DNA from: Sialis fuliginosa
Taxonomy: Eukaryota > Arthropoda > Insecta > Megaloptera > Sialidae
DNA length: 64,000 nt
NCBI GenBank assembly: GCA_961205875.1
Contig: OY540815.1
Location: 6,696,001-6,760,000, forward strand
Reading direction: 5' to 3'
Shown here: positions 1-11,315 of the stretch, in pieces
How the letters are laid out: each line of letters opens with the position of its first letter
Position numbering within the stretch: position 1 is the first letter of the stretch
Program-made: the position numbers and the translations under genes
Notes under the pieces: model-generated
Told to the model about the DNA's origin: nothing
Databases searched by the model: none
What the model saw: the letters and a program-made list of their open reading frames with translations, nothing else

Positions 1-9
1 ATATTCTAT

Positions 10-731
10 ATGGTACTGGCACCAGTCTTGGATCATACCTCAGTGTTGGACTCTTGTTTAATTAAATGTAATTAATTACAAATATTTGTAGACATTTGGT
101 TACTGCCATTACTGAATCATAATACAGCTACACAAAAAAAAGTGCGGAGCCAAAAAAGCAATTGTGCTTGAATGTTGGGTTTAGCCAACTTGGAAGAATT
201 CAACTTTAACCCAAAATTCAAGCTCAAAAAAATTCCAAAAATTTAGATTTCGACTATGCTCGACCAATACTATAATGCTATATAGGTCGCTTTTTTGGCT
301 CCGCACATTTTTTGTGTAGCTGTGTAATCTATAGACACTTAACTATAAGAAAACTTAATTTGATGACAATCGGCCAATGGATGTCATAATGGTGGACATT
401 TAAACTAATCATTAGTGAAATCTATTTATTAACTATTATATTATCATAGCATCTGCTTTACATTAATTGTTTCAAATTTTACGATTCTTTTTTTATTACT
501 TTTGTGTCGTAGTATACTTATCATTTTGTAATCATTAACAAATTTTATTTTATCCATTACTGTATAAAAAACTTAAACAAAATAAAATGTTATATAATTA
601 AAAAAAAAACTATATTTGCGGACTTTAGTACCTAAATTGATTTTATTAGTTTTAACATGAGTTCATGAAAAAAAATAAGTCCATCAATCCAAAAAAAAAA
701 ACAGTATACTCTTAAAGCGGTCAGTACCTTA
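10..731 (+). repeat. Family A interspersed repeat, copy 1 (interrupted)
   Basis: The left end has TACTGGCACCAGT and the right end reads GCGGTCAGTACCTTA, so the termini are imperfect inverted repeats. The body matches four other copies in the window (21.5, 48.0, 51.6, 58.2 kb), including shared TTATCATAGCATCTGCTTTA and TTTGTGTCGTAGTA blocks. The copy is interrupted by a 202-bp MITE at 124-325. It has no coding capacity, so it is probably a non-autonomous DNA transposon of a class I cannot assign. Confidence 0.7.
124..325. mobile_element. Nested MITE with ACAGCTACAC-type TIRs
   Basis: The ends ACAGCTACACAAAAAA and its reverse complement (at 295-325) form TIRs of about 35 bp that include GTGCGGAGCCAAAAAAGC. 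The element is flanked by AAT on both sides (121-123 and 326-328). The unoccupied equivalent is visible in family A copy 2 near 21598-21603, which reads straight through as TCATAATCTATAG. This supports insertion into family A after that family had spread. It is non-coding. Confidence 0.8.
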
Positions 732-735
732 CCTA

Positions 736-1636
736 TATACATAATTATGACTTGTTAGGTGATCCTTATTGATATATTTATATGATAATATTGAACCAAT
801 GACCTTAAACCTTGAAAACAAAAATAAAATTTTTATTAAAAATGGTCATTTTCATAAATTCTATATATACATACATATATAAATATATTATACATGATAT
901 ATGTATATAAAGAGATAAATCCTGAGTGACTGACTCATCAACACCCAGTCTAAACCTTTGGGTCTAAAATCGTGTAATTTTAGGACTATCTTTTTATGAT
1001 GTTAGTAATTTTCCAAAATTTAACCACTAGGAGAGGAAAACAGTTCTTAACTTTTCGAATCTACAAATAGATATATGTATTTATAAACACAACATATGAC
1101 AGATGTGGAATATAGATAGATATATTTTCATAGCATGAATTTCATAACAAATTAATGACAGAAGTATCCAACATTTTAAGTTAAAAATAAAATATTTATA
1201 GGTAATTTAAAATAACTTTTTGATTTAAGATGAAAAGGTAATATAAAACTGATCAATCATCGAGATTGTTTATCAAAAATGTATGAAAACACAACAGTTT
1301 AATGTTCAAATGCGGTCAGTTTCGATAACGTAAACAAGTTTGTTTCTTTTACTGCGATAACATAAAAGCATCTCACAAATACACACTCGTACGTATATAT
1401 AGAGGATGGTTTTATTATAAGTAAACACTAGGATTGGCTGTAGTAATACAAGTAGTAATGTCAGAGACTGGGGTTGGTTATATCAATGCACCCTGGAGGC
1501 GCTTGTGGGCTGAAATAGGGGGCGGATTAAGGAGGAAAAGGTCGGATTTTTGAATGTGGATAATACAATGTCAAGTTATTTTTGAAAGTCGTATAAGTAT
1601 ATACTTTATTAGGGTTTGTGTTTAAATATATTGAAA
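736..1636. other. AT-rich stretch, nothing recognised
   Basis: There are AT-rich simple stretches (TATATACATAC runs near 862-910) and no open frame of note. A slightly GC-richer patch at 1440-1550 (GGTTGGTTATATC, GGCGCTTGTGGGC) has no recognisable product. Confidence 0.5.
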
Positions 1637-1638
1637 TA

Positions 1639-2068
1639 GAGCTAGGGCGTGACCCGACAACTCACGAATCTTTTATTATTCCTAAACGGTGAGATATATT
1701 AAAAAAATGTAATAACAAAAATTACTCCACTTATTTATTCATTTGGCACCCCCCAATAAATCAATTATAAACAAATTTCATTAAAAAAAAATTATGTATA
1801 ATTTTAATTGATGTCTTAAATAGTTCTAATAGATTTTTTTCAAATAATAAATTAACTTTTTAGGTGTCCTAAAAGTCACTACCAGATTGTTAAAATAGAT
1901 TTTAAATTTGTTATATTTTTTTAAATTGTATAAACAATTGATTTTTTATGGGTGCTAAATGATAGATTTTAATGATTTGAGTAGTTTTTGTTAAACATTT
2001 TTTAAATATCTCTTACCATTTAGGAATAATAAAATAATCACACTGTTCGCGAGTCGCGCGCCCAGCTC
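1639..2068. mobile_element. TA-flanked non-autonomous transposon with ~130-bp TIRs
   Basis: The left end starts GAGCTAGGGCGTG and the right end, reverse-complemented, starts GAGCTGGGCGCGC. Similarity continues inward through TTTTATTATTCCTAAA and CACCC...AATCAATTG for about 130 bp per arm. TA lies immediately outside both ends (1637-1638 and 2069-2070), as for Tc1/mariner-type insertions. It has no transposase and is about 430 bp long. Confidence 0.7.
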
Positions 2069-2301
2069 TATGTTGAAATGTATTGACTGAAATATTTTAA
2101 GAACAAAAAAAAGAAATTAACTGAAACAAGTATAATCTTTTTTTTTAAATTGGACAAATATCACTTTTATAAAAAGCGGTTCGATTGTTAAAAAACCGTT
2201 TTAGTATATGAAAAAGCAACTGCAACAGCAGAAACTGGTTTCAATTAATGCATTTTAAAATAAATAATTAGAAAAAAAATCCTACTTGTATAAAGCTTTT
2301 G

Positions 2302-2320
2302 CCCCCCCCCCCCCACCCCC
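2302..2320. repeat. Poly-C tract
   Basis: A 19-base run of C is interrupted by a single A. It is a simple-sequence tract without other context. Confidence 0.9.
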
Positions 2321-2584
2321 TTACGTAATTAATGGACGATCCCTAATTAATACCCATCTTTTAATTATACAATATTAAATTATATTAAAAAATTTAAAAT
2401 GAATTGACAACAAATGCACATAAAATGTAGTTGGCTGTAAAATCAATTGAAAGTTGTCGCATTTAATAGATTTATTTGTCACATTACATAAATAGGTTAT
2501 TTAAAAGTATTCTGATTTCTGTAAAAATTTGATGGAAAAAATACTGTTTACTAGTAATTCGATTTGAAGATTTTTCACAGTATT

Positions 2585-2665
2585 AGAGTCGATCCAGACT
2601 ATCGAACCGGTCTCGGTCCGGTCTCGCTTCAATCAAATCTTATGATATTTACATTAACAAGCCGG
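2585..2665 (+). repeat. Fragment of GTCGATCCAGACT repeat family
   Basis: GTCGATCCAGACT is followed by a CCGGTCTCGGTC motif, then AATCTTATGATATT. This matches both the start and, in reverse complement, the interior of the longer copy at 55744-55995. It is probably an internally deleted MITE. The surrounding 2070-3457 region is otherwise AT-rich, apart from a GC-richer patch at about 2945-3320 that contains GGGGGCGGCGGATATG and CGCGATCGTCG and has no open frame I can interpret. Confidence 0.55.
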
Positions 2666-3457
2666 TCTTCAAACTTCTAGATCCATGTTACACACGTATT
2701 TTAATTTTTAATAAAATATTTCCCAGATTATCTAGGCCTTGATATAAATAATATGCACTTTCTTTATACAACTCCTTATACTTCGATAAAAGATTATATA
2801 ACAGTGTATTCTGACTTAACCGAACATAAAAACCTACATAAAAAACCAGGAACTCATACAATATATAAATAATGAAAAAGGCAATTCATCAAATGACTTT
2901 AAAGACGAAATAATTCCACTTGAAAAAGTAATATTTCGTTGCATCAAAAGCATGAGTGGGTATACAGTGATCTATAAGGGTAGTAAAATCAATCAGTTCC
3001 AACCCTAATATAGGGAACAAGGGGTAGTGGGGGCGGCGGATATGTTAGCCGTTTACCGCACTAGTTAGAGAGCCGAGGGGTTGGATGTTCTGTGCAAGGG
3101 TGGAAACCTAATAATGATAAGGGTCAGTAATAGGAAAGGTCCCCACATAAATATTGTAGTGGTGAAACTTGGGAGTTTGTTTTATAGGTGTGCGCATCGA
3201 TTTATAGGCCGCTTCGCAATCATGCACAATTCTCATAATGATTTACGTTAGGGCCATAGATTAAGGATTTCGCGATCGTCGAACACAAATTTAAGATGTG
3301 AGTTCAGTCGTGCTAAAAATAAAAATATCTGCCATGGAACTTTCTTATACGTAATATTGAGAGTGATCAGTATACGTATTTCTAATTTTATTAAAAAATA
3401 TTTCAACAAACTAATAAAAGATAGAATAAAATTGGGACTTAAATTCTCTACAATATA

Positions 3458-4149
3458 CAGGGTGGTCCGGTTTAGGATACAGATATTTTAAGAGCTGATT
3501 CTTTGGTTTATTGTGAGTAAAAAATTGTACGGAAAGATGGGGTCTATCTTCAACACCCTCTGAGCTACATGCTGTTTAAAAACTTCCTTCAGAGTAGTAC
3601 TTACAAACAACGATTATATCATAACTTCCAAACTAACGTACATAACTACAGCAACTATAATGAGTCAGATTCGTAGGTAATTAACTAACGTATTTTTCAG
3701 TATTAGCGTTATTGCTAGCCGTGTTTCCAGTTCAGAATTATTGCTCATCAAAGTCAAAAAAGATGTTTATTTTTTTGAAAATGACATTTTCCCCCCAAAA
3801 GTACCTATATTATGTGATATTTTTTATCATTATTTTAGTGTATCATAATGTTACCTAAAAATTCACCATAGAAAGTTTGGACCTGGGTCTTACAGTTTTC
3901 TAGTTATAAATTTGTCTAAATAATCCCCAAAGTGATTACTTTGCTACCTACCCTATTAAATGAAACAGTCATAAATTTTTTTCATAATTTTATTTTTAAC
4001 ATTAATTTACATAATTTTAAAACCAATTTTTTCAACAGCCTGTAGATCAGAGGGTGTTGAAGATAGACCCCCCTTTTTACATTTTTTTACTCACAATGAA
4101 CCAAGGAATCAGCTCTTAAAATATCTGTATCCCAAACCGGACCAGACTG
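3458..4149. mobile_element. TA-flanked non-autonomous transposon with ~120-bp TIRs
   Basis: The left end CAGGGTGGTCCGGTTT is matched in reverse complement by the right end CAGTCTGGTCCGGTTT. Homology continues through GGTCTATCTTCAACACCCTC, giving TIRs of about 120 bp around a 450-bp non-coding core. TA dinucleotides flank both ends (3456-3457 and 4150-4151). Size, TA flanks and CAGGGTG-type termini suggest a Tc1/mariner-superfamily deletion derivative. Confidence 0.75.
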
Positions 4150-4151
4150 TA

Positions 4152-5408
4152 TATCAAAAGAATTTATTTTAATTTATATCCCATTTATTTATGATTTAAC
4201 CAGAAAGAATTTCTTTACAATATTAATTAGAATCACATACACTGTTTACTTTCAGTATTGTGTATACAAACACGTACACTATTCAATCTCTCTAATATGT
4301 ATATAAGAAAGTCTCATGACACTCAAAAATTCAAAAATTGACATCAGTAAACATCCGTTTCCAGTTGAAATATCGTTTTCAAAAATAGGAGATTTTCATC
4401 CCAAATAAAAATTAATTTGAGTTAGTGTCTACATACCGACACACAGACATCATGGCGACAATAGTCAGAATGGATTCAGGAAAAATCAAAATGGATAATT
4501 CCATCAAAATCCGAAAATCGAAAAAAAACGACTTTACAATATTTAATTATACTATAATATGTATATTTTATATATTGAACATGGGTATATAAGAAAATAA
4601 AATTTGGCGTATTTCTTTTTTTGGTACTAATTCATTAATTACGAAAAGTTGTTTTTCATTGGAATAATTACGTAAGGAGAGGAGTTCAAAAGCATTATTT
4701 ACGTAAGTAGTATAATAATTTACTTTATGAAGTTTTTCCTTAGAAACAAAAAAAAACATGTTTTTAATAATACAATTATCTAACGAGATCAAAATTGGAC
4801 TATTTAATTATGATTAGGTTAGGTCTAACAGAAAATATAAAAAAGAAGCACGTATTAGAAAATTACTAAATATGTGACAGTTTTATCTGAGCATAAAAGT
4901 AATAATTAACATAATGGATGAATCGTGAACGTAAAAAAGTCATTATCTTTGTCAAACGATACACATATATCTTTGTTTTTACGCTGAAATCAAATTAAAC
5001 CTTTTTTTAGTGTGTGGACGTAGCCATAACTTTTCTGTAATTGCTTTAATAGTCAGTAAAAGCTTCGACTTAGATATACTTTATAGCAAACCTAAAATTT
5101 AATGAAAGAAAAAATTAAATAGCATGCACTATATAATATAATATTAAAGTACTAAAGAACTTAGTTTCCGTTGCGCTAAAATGAAAGTCGACTTAAAATT
5201 TTATCTTTCTCCTAAAAATCATTTGAATGTATCCACTGTACTGACTGACGAAACGTCGAAAAAAATAGTTAAATATATTTTACATTTATCCAGTAAATCA
5301 AATATTTATACAATAAATAAATAATTTCTCAATAAACGTAATAATGATCTTTTAACTTCTAAGAACTTCCATCAAATCGCTAGTTTTTTCACCATTTAAC
5401 TAATGAAG
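4152..5408. other. AT-rich stretch with no recognised gene
   Basis: A degenerate repeat piece around 4430-4540 (TCCGAAAATCGAAAAAAA) resembles, in reverse, the TTTTCGGACCGATTACAA blocks near 28280 and 32820. The rest is AT-rich. Short open frames here have skewed AT composition and no recognisable domain. Confidence 0.5.
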
Positions 5409-5473
5409 TTAACTATTGAAGTGGATCTTGGCTTCTGGCTGTAAGCCGCGTCGTTTTGGTCGTGTTACCGGCC

Positions 5474-5522
5474 AACATTTCGTCACACATTGCAGTAGAT
5501 ATCTTCAGGACTCTTCTAAAAG
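5474..5522 (-). ncRNA. Hammerhead-like ribozyme core, left arm
   Basis: On the minus strand CTGAAGA (5518-5512) fits the hammerhead CUGANGA box. It is followed by a candidate stem II (GU..AC with GUGAC, one bulged base), then GAAA (5481-5478) and a GUU cleavage-type triplet. Stem I is weak and the base after GAAA is T rather than C, so this copy is probably decayed. Confidence 0.45.
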
Positions 5523-5523
5523 T

Positions 5524-5570
5524 GCACTTTGAAGATGTCTACTGCAATGTGTGACGAAACGTTGGCCGAT
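5524..5570 (+). ncRNA. Hammerhead-like ribozyme core, right arm
   Basis: The plus strand has TTGAAGA (5529-5535), one mismatch from CUGANGA. It is followed by GTCTAC...GTGTGAC, which can form a bulged 5-bp stem II, then GAAAC and GTT. The mismatch at the first core base suggests an inactive copy of the same motif as the left arm. Confidence 0.4.
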
Positions 5571-5768
5571 AACACGACCAAACCGACGCGGCTTACAACC
5601 AGAAGCCAAGATCCATATCAATATCACCGCGGAAGCCTTAAGACTTGTTTAACTATTGAAGTTCAACTCCTAAATTATAAATAATGTCCTGTATTATAAA
5701 GAAACTAACAAACACTTCAACGGAGTAATAATAATGTGTTATTATCTATGGATTTGTTTTGAAATTTA

Positions 5769-6060
5769 GGGGCCACTAAGATGACTGACATATTTGAACG
5801 AGTTTTTTACTCTACTTTATAACGATATGTCACTTGTCATATTTATTTTCGAAAATAAGTTGAAGTACTAAATACTACGTTTAAGTAGGTCATGAAAAAC
5901 AAAAATTGTTAAACAAAAATCATAATAATAATAATCAAAATAACAAAAAAAAATGTTATTACTTTTTTTCGTTAATAAATATGACATGTTACATATCGTT
6001 GTAAAGTAAAGTAAAAAACACGTTCAAATATGTTGTAACTAACTTACAATTAGTAGACCC
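5769..6060. mobile_element. Fold-back MITE with ACATATTTGAACG arms
   Basis: ACATATTTGAACGAGTTTTT at 5789 onward is inverted at 5970-6032, with over 55 bp of good arm matching including AACGATATGT. Outer tips GGGGCCACTAA and GGGTCTACTAA (right end reversed) look like the real TIR ends. The middle is AT-rich and non-coding. No target duplication is certain. Confidence 0.6.
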
Positions 6061-6277
6061 ATAAGAAAAACTAACTTGTAACTTGGAAACTAAAAATGAT
6101 ATAAAAATTCTAAATACACCAATTAATTTTATACAAAAAATGCCACAAAACAAAAAGTACCTATCTACTTTGACAAAAAACCATTTAAAGAATTTTCAGA
6201 TTTTTGGGTATACAGCCCAAACCACATACAATTACTAATTTTGATATAGTAATACTCACCCCTTCCTTACAAATAAT

Positions 6278-6357
6278 TCATCTCATTTAACCGAATCTAT
6301 ATCTCTTACCGTTTAAGAAATTCCCATGCATTCCACGCTTATCTTATACACCCTGTA
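6278..6357 (+). repeat. Short repeat fragment shared with 54080-54165
   Basis: CTCATTTAACCGAATCT, then ATCTCTTA, and finally ACACCCTGTA occur in the same order at both places. ACACCCTGTA-type ends are common at insect TIR elements. No complete element is visible. Confidence 0.5.
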
Positions 6358-6359
6358 GA

Positions 6360-7652
6360 TGTACCCAATTTGAAAATGCTTGTTAGACAACAAATTTTGT
6401 TAGCTCCTTTATAATACATGACGTTAGAAACGAATTTGACTAAAAAATTAACGACGATAGTCGCAAAATTTGACATACTACAATTGACCCCAATCTCCCT
6501 AGCCATTAAAAAACAGATCTCGTTATTCAAACACTTGCCGGTGATAAAAGCATTCGTAAAAATAACAAATGTTATCAACAATTCAATTCTATAAATGTTT
6601 ATTAACGTAATACAAAAATCACAGATCATTAAAAATGATGTTGCAATTTAAATAATAATACTACAAAATAAAGCCCCACCGTGCTTATTACATTTAAACA
6701 CAGCAAATATACTAAATGCTCTTTAACATAACTAAATCTAATGACAACAAAACGGTTTCAAAAAATATTTCATTCTCTCAGCAAAAATCATCAAAATGTA
6801 ACACTTTTAAAATATATAAATAAAATCTTCGCGTCAGGTTTTGGAGTAGTTATATTTGAGCTGTATTGGTACAGTTAAACCAGAATCTAATTTCCTGAAT
6901 TCCAACAACGTATTTTACAAAATCTGAATGTGTGTGTATGTATATAATGTCTTTATTAACAATGAAGACGGTTGGAATGGGGTAATATCAATGTTTCCAC
7001 ATCTTAATACGTTTTCTTGGAACATCTTTAATCGCTTATGAAATAATGAAATAGCGAATAACGAGAACACCCAACATCTCGTTTTATTTTCTTCAAATAC
7101 CAGTTTGAATTAATATTACTGTGATAATTTCAACTTCTCAAAACTTTGTAGCGTGTTATTAATTATTATTTTTTTTAATTTTAGTTTCACGACTTTTAAC
7201 TTCACTAGTGCATTAGAAGTTTTATGTTTGAATTGAATTATTCAGAAACTAGATTACGAGAACTGTACATATAAGATGAGACGAGACTTGCCCAACTCTT
7301 GCATTTTATAACTGATATCTCGTCTCGATCTCATTTGGTTTAAATTGAATTTATCTTGTCTCAGTTCGTCGGTCTTATGTGATTACTTATTATTTATAGA
7401 AACGCATCTTTTTTTCTACAATCGTTTAAAAAAGTAAGATTTTACATTGATTTTTTATGGAGGTTAATCTAGTAATTATGAGTCAAGTATAGGTGTATAT
7501 TAGAAATTTAATGTAAGCATGAAAAAGTTTGTATTTGATGTATACAAAATTTAATAGTACATTGAGATCATGTTAGGTATTTTTTTTGTTTATAATATAT
7601 TTGATTATTTAAAAAAAAGTTAATAAATTATACTTTCAATCACTCATTTGAC
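6360..7652. other. AT-rich stretch, nothing recognised
   Basis: Open frames of up to 96 codons on the minus strand (6339-6629) have AT-driven composition, no recognisable domain and no conserved copy in the window. A GAGACGAGACTT/AACTGATATCTCGTCTC patch near 7277-7330 forms a weak inverted repeat. Confidence 0.5.
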
Positions 7653-7768
7653 TCTATACTCTATTTCATTGAATGCAGTGGTTGCCGGGGTTTTGGCGGT
7701 ACGAATCGTGCATTTTACCGTCAAAAACCACGGCAACCACTGCATTCTTAAATGAAATAGAATATAGT
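7653..7768. mobile_element. Palindromic fold-back MITE, copy 1
   Basis: The arms CTCTATTTCATT...GAATGCAGTGGTTGCC and their complement pair almost throughout the ~115 bp, leaving a short loop near GAATCGTGCA. A second copy is at 9293-9408. It has no coding potential and is probably a hairpin MITE. Confidence 0.8.
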
Positions 7769-8689
7769 AGCAAAGTGATACCAACCTAGATTTTTCCGTC
7801 AAAAACGTTTTTAATTTGAATTAACTATTTATTATTTTCAAATTTCGCGCTCAACTCCTACACAGCTCTACACCACTACACAGATAGTGTAGGTTTACAC
7901 ATGCAAGCAAATATCGAACAACGTTGCCAAACTTATAACTCTTATTTGATTTTAGTAATAATCATTTGTGATTCTGTTACCAAAAATTAATTATTACAAA
8001 AAAACAATGCGGTTAATGTGTTTATAACTTTGTTGCTATGACGGCAATTGTTTTTCGAGCTATTTAAACTATTTTTCGAAAATTAAACATTGATTCCCTA
8101 TACTGGCCATACTAAAATAACAATTTTCAAAATTTAATATTTTCATAACGACGTGGTAAAAATAAGACATAAAAATGAAATTTAAATAATATTAATCTAT
8201 CATATAAAACAATTATTAGAATTTAATCTTGGATTTGGTTATGAAACAACCTCCTTAAGCTTAAATTTTCCTAAAAAATTCTTCAGCTGCAACTTTTATT
8301 AAAAATAATATTCACTAATACAGCATACTTTTAGGTACGCCACTGTTTATATATATACTATACACATTTACACATATACTATAACTTAATGTAGAAATAA
8401 ACACTTCAACATTTGCGTAGACGCCGTAGACTGTAGAGCAATAATAAACAATTACATAAAGTAATATATGTACAAACACGTACTTAGAATCAATATACAA
8501 GACAATGCCATTTAATTCTACAGTAATGCCTAAATTTGCATTGATTTTGCATATCAAAATTGAAACAACGCGTAGATATACTGTCAGGGGTGTGTAAAAT
8601 AAAACACCATTATTACTTCCACGTTCTGAAAGAAATAGATCTGATTGTAAAAGGTACCTAAACAAATTTTGATTTCCACATGGCGACTG

Positions 8690-8965
8690 TGCGTGTGTCT
8701 GACTTCGTGTATTTCTGAGTGTAGAATTTTCTGTTGTTTACGATTACTAACTGTAAAAATGCACCGAATTGAATTATTTTTAGAGCAAATGTTTGTCTCA
8801 GTGACTTATTGATTTTGGTGCTAATCGAATTACGTGTTTTGGAAATTTTGTACCTATTATCGTCTAAGAAAGGAACTTTGCGAGGTGTATCTTGCCAATT
8901 TTGAGCTCATAGTTCAATCGAACCTAAATAACACTTATTTATTTACAGACCCCATTAAAAGAGGT
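8690..8965 (+). repeat. Family B repeat, uninterrupted copy
   Basis: This matches 46498-46675 and 47106-47210 through ACTGTAAAAATGCAC, TATTATCGTCTAAG, AACTTTGC.AGGTGTATCT and TTCAATCGAACCTAAA. It preserves the empty site (TCTAAGAAAG near 8863) for the Harbinger-type MITE found in the other copy. An open frame at 8834-9025 lies inside it but is frame-broken in the other copy. Confidence 0.7.
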
Positions 8966-9054
8966 GAAAAATGCCCTCAAAATTTTATTTTAAATAATAT
9001 AGTTTTTTGTGTAACTAGGGTGTAAAATAGCTGTTTTTCGCACGAGTAGGAATG

Positions 9055-9245
9055 TTTGTCGAATTTGACTTTATTTTTTTAACTCAAGAATAGCGCCTGT
9101 AGGGATCTAAAGGCAATTTTACCCCCCTCCCCCCACTAACTCGGTAACTACTGGCTCAAAAAATTTGAAAAAAAATTGGTAATGAGGCTTTGGTGGGACT
9201 ACGAACGACAATTACTAAAGTCAACAATATCATTCTAAATTTTGG
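9055..9245 (+). repeat. Family C repeat, copy 1
   Basis: This contains GCGCCTGTAGGG, GTAACTACTGGCT, GAGGCTTTGGTGGGA and a further block ATATCATT. The inverted counterpart is at 12285-12460 (TCCCACCAAAGCCTCGATAC, AGCCAGTAGTTATCGA). Function unknown. Confidence 0.65.
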
Positions 9246-9292
9246 AATAATAAGGACGGGCGTCTTAGAATTTTTTTTTTTAATTTTCATAT

Positions 9293-9408
9293 CTATACTC
9301 TTTTTCATTTAAGAATGCATTGGTTGCCGTGGTTTTGACGGTACGATGCACGATTCGTACCGTCAAAATCCCGGCAATCACTGCATTCTTAAAAGAAATA
9401 GAGTATAG
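9293..9408. mobile_element. Palindromic fold-back MITE, copy 2
   Basis: The left arm TATACTC..TTTCATTTAAGAATGCA and right arm TGCATTCTTAAAAGAAATAG pair around a centre of TGCACGATTCGTAC. It is homologous to the element at 7653-7768. It lies next to family C and adds to local duplication. Confidence 0.8.
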
Positions 9409-9944
9409 GCATGCGGGATGTCGAAATATAGATCTCAAATAGTAGAATATGAGCCTATTTTTTATTTGTTTTTTTAACTCAAAAATGCACCTGTAAGTGG
9501 CTCAAAACAGTCCACACGTCTTGTTCGAATTTTTACATTATGAAATGTAATTCTCAATATGAATCTCCCTGTTTAGTAACCATCAGAGCCCTTAGAGACA
9601 ATTCAAATTTGAATTTGAATTGTGTGTTGATTGGTCAAATCTACAATTACCAAACAGTTTGCGGTAAACTGTGGATAACTATTGCCATTGAAACTGGACA
9701 TTAATTTGTCAGTCATTATATTGTTATTGACGGCATTTAAATATTTTAATTATAATTATTTATTTCATTAATGTATGACGTATTGTTATTATTGTAATTA
9801 TATACAGGCTGGTCTTTAATTATAAGTGCAATTGTTACATATATTTTTTATACTAATTTTATTATTATTTTAATTTCAACATAGAAGATTGCATTCAACA
9901 CAAATTTTTTTTCTAATTTTGTCGTTGTTACCCACGATTTCGTT

Positions 9945-10215
9945 CGCGTGGTAATACAGATTTCTGTTATGATAGTCAATAAAATATTTTTCTAGTTTCT
10001 AATTTGCACGCTAGATGTCATTAAGCCAACCTAACCTAATCTATCGCGCGTACAATAGTACACACACCCATTTTTTTATCTAATCAATTTTGGTATAAAA
10101 GTAGCCTATGTCCTTCCTTAGCCAGATTTAATCAAAATTGGTTGACCAGTTTAGCCGTGAAAAGGTGAAAAACAGACAAACGAAGACATTTCCGCATTTA
10201 TAATGTTAGTATGGA
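9945..10215 (-). mobile_element. Helitron-like family H fragment
   Basis: It begins with ACGATTTCGTTCGCGTGG and ends with AATGTTAGTATGGATAA, the reverse of the TCCATACTAATATTATAAATGCG end seen in other copies. The interior has GTAGCCTATGTCCTTCC and TTTAGCCGTGAAAAGG. The CTAG-bearing tip seen in complete copies is missing. Related copies lie at 16.3, 19.0-19.9, 33.4 and 50.7 kb. Confidence 0.65.
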
Positions 10216-11084
10216 TAACATTTTAATATTTTGCGTTACAAAAAAAAATTTAAACAGTTAAGATGCCAAAACGCTTAACTTCGTTACAAAATTATTGATT
10301 GATTTTTTCATTTCTTTAAATATTAATATTTTTTTGTGCATTTGTGTTTTTTTTAATTTTGGTAATAAAAACAGATTCTAACTGATATCTTAAAAACGGT
10401 CTCTCTAATAATAATAAATAATATCTTTACCCGCTACTGATCTATCAAGACACTGTGAATAAGAAACCCGGAGTAGAACTACCTAACTTAAACAATATTC
10501 CACGCGAAACAAAACAATGTGAATTTCATTAAATTTTCAAGTGTACAATCAAATGTTAAAGAGAAAACCCCTCGTTTGTTATTGTTCGATAGAAATGTCG
10601 TCCGTTCTGAGTTTCTTAATTAGAGAGGATATATTTTCATTTCATTTAAACACAGATTTGCCTTTCAGGTTTATATTTACTTACGGAAAATTGAAAACGG
10701 AAGGTACAGGTTTCAATGAATGACAAGTTGGTGAATGAAATTAATTTTTTTTTCTTTCAAAGGTATGTATATTTGTTAATTATTTTAATTAATTTGCAAA
10801 ATTTGTTATTGATCCAAAATCCTTTTTATAATAATTACTAAACATATAAAATTAAAAAATTAACAGAACATGAATATAAAATAACGTCCTCGACAATTTT
10901 TATTATAAAGATTTCATTCTATTATGAACCGTATCAAATATTGCACACCCCAAGCAAGCTATGCTTGGATATGTGTTCTATTCTCGCCCTAAAAATTGTA
11001 TGCGTACGTATATTGATAAAATGAAAATTATATCTTAAATTTCTTTAATAATCCACGTAAAAGTTTACATTTTCTGAAAGAGAA
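10216..11084. other. AT-rich stretch, nothing recognised
   Basis: There is a 60-codon open frame at 10541-10723 with no recognisable motif, and otherwise AT-rich sequence. I see no splice-flanked exon I can defend. Confidence 0.45.
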
Positions 11085-11104
11085 CATTACAATCTCCGTA
11101 TTTA

Positions 11105-11315
11105 CTTAGTTTAATATCGATTTGTTTTAATCTTTTTTTATAAAAATATAAACAAAGTTCAATCTGTCGTGAAATTAAAATTTTTAAGTGGCGACAACAC
11201 GCTACAGATCGCAAAAAAGTAATAAACTAACAGAAATCTTTTTGAATTAAATTCAACTATTATCAGAATAGAACCCTATTAAAACTCAGCCAAATCGGAT
11301 AACTAGAAAACACGA
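11105..11315 (-). repeat. Repeat pair with 31205-31415 (inverted)
   Basis: AATAGAACCCTATTAAAACTC..CCAAATCGGATAACTAG appears inverted at 31223-31262, and AATATCGATTTGTTTTAAT appears inverted near 31405. These are two diverged copies of an unknown repeat in opposite orientation. Confidence 0.6.

Larger units (their letters stand above)
5423..5648. mobile_element. Penelope-like snap-back mini-element with 14-bp target duplication
   Basis: Two inverted arms meet near 5520. The left arm starts GGATCTTGGCTTCTGG; the right arm carries the complement and extends about 30 bp further to end in GAAGCCTTAAGACTTGT. The exact 14-mer TTAACTATTGAAGT lies at 5409-5422 and 5649-5662, reading as a target-site duplication. 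Each arm holds a hammerhead-like core (CTGAAGA or TTGAAGA, hairpin, GAAA). The outer boundaries are the same as in the element at 37082-37246. I infer a Penelope-like element because PLE terminal repeats are known to carry hammerhead motifs and often insert as inverted tip copies. Confidence 0.75.

Noticed and set aside
4860..5020. TTAGG-type telomeric repeat hints (GGTTAGGTC near 4815, GGTTAGG at 16334)
   Set aside because: Only one or two units each, never in tandem.
8315..8665. Longest open frame in the window (116 codons, minus strand)
   Set aside because: Residues are Ile/Tyr/Val-rich as expected from AT-rich DNA, no domain is recognisable, and there is no start context or splice support.
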